Under the pieces are notes generated by a model, which did not search any database, was not told the origin of the DNA, and was given only the letters and a program-made list of their open reading frames with translations. A stretch of DNA of 6,200 nucleotides from Vibrio sp. (GTDB lineage Bacteria; Pseudomonadota; Gammaproteobacteria; Enterobacterales; Vibrionaceae): NCBI GenBank assembly GCA_007124475.1, contig SLFB01000326.1, positions 1-6,200 of the forward strand. Reading direction: 5' to 3'. Below, piece after piece: positions 4,846 to 6,200 of this stretch; position 1 is the stretch's first letter, and each line of letters begins with the position of its first letter. The position numbers were made by a program, and so were the translations under genes.

Positions 4846-5651
4846 ATCACTGCTTGACGAACCTTGGCTGAGATCCATTCACTCACGACTACCGTTGCTA
4901 AGACGACTAAAATAATCAAGGTGACTTGAGGCCAAGCGAGGACATTTAAACTCGATTGCAATTGCATGCCGATGCCACCCGCTCCCACTAAACCTAAGAT
5001 GGCACTTTCGCGGATATTAATATCCCAACGAAAAACACTAATCCCAAAGAAGGTCGGCAGAACTTGCGGCACAATCGCATAATTTAATACTTGAGATCGA
5101 CTTGCTCCTGTGGACGTAATGGCCTCAACTTGAGTGAGGTCGGTTTCTTCAATCGCTTCATACAATAATTTACCGACAAAACCGATTGAGCGTAGTGCAA
5201 TGGCCAAAATACCAGCCAGTAGACCTGGACCAAGAATCGAAACCAATAGTAATGCCCAGATCAAAGAGTTAATGGAACGGGAAGCGACGATGATAAACAA
5301 CGCAATCGGTCTCACCAATACTCTCGAGGGCGTGGTATTGCTGGCGGCTAAAAAAGCCAGTGGCGTAGCCAAAATAACCCCCAGTAAGGTACCTAAGGTT
5401 GCCATGTTGAGTGTGTCCCATAATGGCAACCACAAGCGCTCCATATAAGACCAGCGAGGTGGAAACGCTCGGTCTATAAGATCGGCAGCAGCTTGTGGAG
5501 CATCGAAGACAAACACCCACATGGTATTTTCAGTCATTAGGTTCCAGCAATAAATAAACAGCGCAAGCAGCGTCATCCAACCAACCCAAAGCAAAAGCTG
5601 AGTTTTTGGGGTACGATATTGCCAGACTAAGTTGGTATCTAGTTCTTTCAT
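4842..5651 (-). CDS. phnE: PhnE-type phosphonate ABC transporter permease (second permease)
   Basis: This is an inner-membrane permease of an ABC importer that works with a PhnC-type ATPase and a PhnD-type binding protein, both presumably outside the window. The 269 residues are strongly hydrophobic, with membrane segments at about 19-39, 80-104, 113-137, 138-158 and 243-262. The cytoplasmic EAA loop that docks the ATPase is clear (E176-A-I..G182..I193..P199). It is followed by DINIRESA (210-217) and VGAGGIG (222-228), which are characteristic of PhnE. The ATG (5649-5651) overlaps the TGA of the upstream phnE in an ATGA, so translation is probably coupled; only a weak GGAA precedes it. Substrates of PhnE-type systems include phosphonates, phosphite and phosphate, and cannot be told from the permease alone. 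Confidence 0.92.
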   Translation of the reverse strand: MKELDTNLVWQYRTPKTQLLLWVGWMTLLALFIYCWNLMTENTMWVFVFDAPQAAADLIDRAFPPRWSYMERLWLPLWDTLNMATLGTLLGVILATPLAFLAASNTTPSRVLVRPIALFIIVASRSINSLIWALLLVSILGPGLLAGILAIALRSIGFVGKLLYEAIEETDLTQVEAITSTGASRSQVLNYAIVPQVLPTFFGISVFRWDINIRESAILGLVGAGGIGMQLQSSLNVLAWPQVTLIILVVLATVVVSEWISAKVRQAVI

Positions 5652-6200
5652 TTCACATATTTCCGTATATAACCAGAGGCATACTCACAACACATTACAA
5701 TGGCAATAATCAGTAATAAAATGGCGCCAGCGCTGTCATATTCATAGCGTGAGAGAGAGGTATTTAGCGTGGCACCAATGCCACCAGCTCCAACAATGCC
5801 GATTACGGCACTTTCACGAAAGTTGATATCAAAGCGGTATAAGCACAGTCCCAGTAGACGTGGTAATACCTGAGGTTGAATCGCGTAATTCACTCGTTGT
5901 AGCCAGGAAGCTCCAGTGGCTTGGATGGCTTCGATGGGAGTCGGGTCGATGGCTTCTATTTCTTCAGCCAATAATTTACCGATAAAACCAATGGTGGCGA
6001 AAGTTAAGGTCAAAAAGCCCGCAAAAGCACCAAAGCCAAATAAAGCGACGAAAAAGATCGCAACGATAATTTCTTGCAAAGAACGGCTAAGGGCAATAAA
6101 AGCGCGACATATCATATAAACCCAAGTTGGGCTTAAATTTCGAGCCGCACCAAGACCCACTGGAATCGCTAAAGCAATACCTACCACAGTGGAAGTTAAA
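5648..6200 (-). CDS. phnE: PhnE-type phosphonate ABC transporter permease (first permease), 5'-truncated by window edge
   Basis: The reading frame is open to the right edge of the window; 183 residues plus stop are visible, and about 80-100 N-terminal residues are probably missing compared with the family length of about 260-290. The visible part begins LTSTVVGIALAIPVGLG, so the GTG at 6185-6187 is an internal valine rather than the start. It carries several membrane helices, the EAA loop (encoded at about 5932-5861, EAIQATGAS to QVLP), then DINFRESA and VGAGGIG as in its neighbour. The two permeases are clearly related to each other, fit the known phnC-phnD-phnE-phnE layout, and probably form a heterodimeric channel. 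They overlap by 4 bp (ATGA). ATPase and binding-protein genes would be expected beyond 6200 on the minus strand. Confidence 0.92.
   Translation of the reverse strand, partial: LTSTVVGIALAIPVGLGAARNLSPTWVYMICRAFIALSRSLQEIIVAIFFVALFGFGAFAGFLTLTFATIGFIGKLLAEEIEAIDPTPIEAIQATGASWLQRVNYAIQPQVLPRLLGLCLYRFDINFRESAVIGIVGAGGIGATLNTSLSRYEYDSAGAILLLIIAIVMCCEYASGYIRKYVK

Noticed and set aside
5134..6119. Plus-strand and alternate minus-strand frames within the two phnE genes.
   Set aside because: The phnE frames carry full family motifs, and the others are compositional shadows.
6185..6187. GTG as the start codon of the right-hand phnE.
   Set aside because: The frame stays open upstream (LTST before VVGIALA) to the window edge, and the missing N-terminal helix shows the true start lies outside.

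Overview
The window looks like chromosomal DNA from the Vibrionaceae (Vibrio or a close relative). The clues are close protein similarity to Vibrio SodB and Grx4, and a gene order (SDR-like protein, VC2046-type protein, sodB, then divergent grxD) that I recall from Vibrio chromosomes. This placement is from memory; no database search was possible.

Layout: (1) bases 1-389, minus strand: the 5' part of a degenerate short-chain dehydrogenase-like gene, cut by the window edge. (2) 697-1200, minus: a small conserved protein of unknown function (VC2046/SO_2500 type). (3) 1361-1945, minus: sodB, iron superoxide dismutase, followed by a clear terminator. (4) 2389-2721, plus: grxD, monothiol CGFS glutaredoxin, divergent from sodB across a 443-bp spacer and followed by a strong terminator. 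(5) 2722-3110: a gap holding a possible insertion-sequence end. (6) 3111-4736, plus: a complete chemoreceptor with a periplasmic Cache-type sensor. (7) 4842-6200, minus: two overlapping PhnE-type ABC permease genes, the upstream one cut by the window end. A hairpin that can act on both strands separates the chemoreceptor from the convergent permease operon.

Functionally, the left half is an iron and oxidative-stress pair: SodB removes superoxide with iron, and Grx4 handles Fe-S clusters. The right half is environmental sensing plus uptake of phosphonate or a similar oxyanion. The two halves look like ordinary neighbours rather than one system.

The most interesting observation concerns regulation. 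The sodB leader (minus strand, 2040-2051) and the grxD ribosome-binding site/start codon (plus strand, 2382-2391) both contain the complement of the conserved core of the iron-stress small RNA RyhB (core as known in E. coli). Both divergent genes could therefore be shut down together in iron starvation. An alternative reading is that the plus strand at about 2040-2104 is itself a RyhB-like RNA ending in a hairpin and T-run. I see no convincing undescribed multi-gene system, CRISPR array, tRNA, rRNA or complete mobile element.
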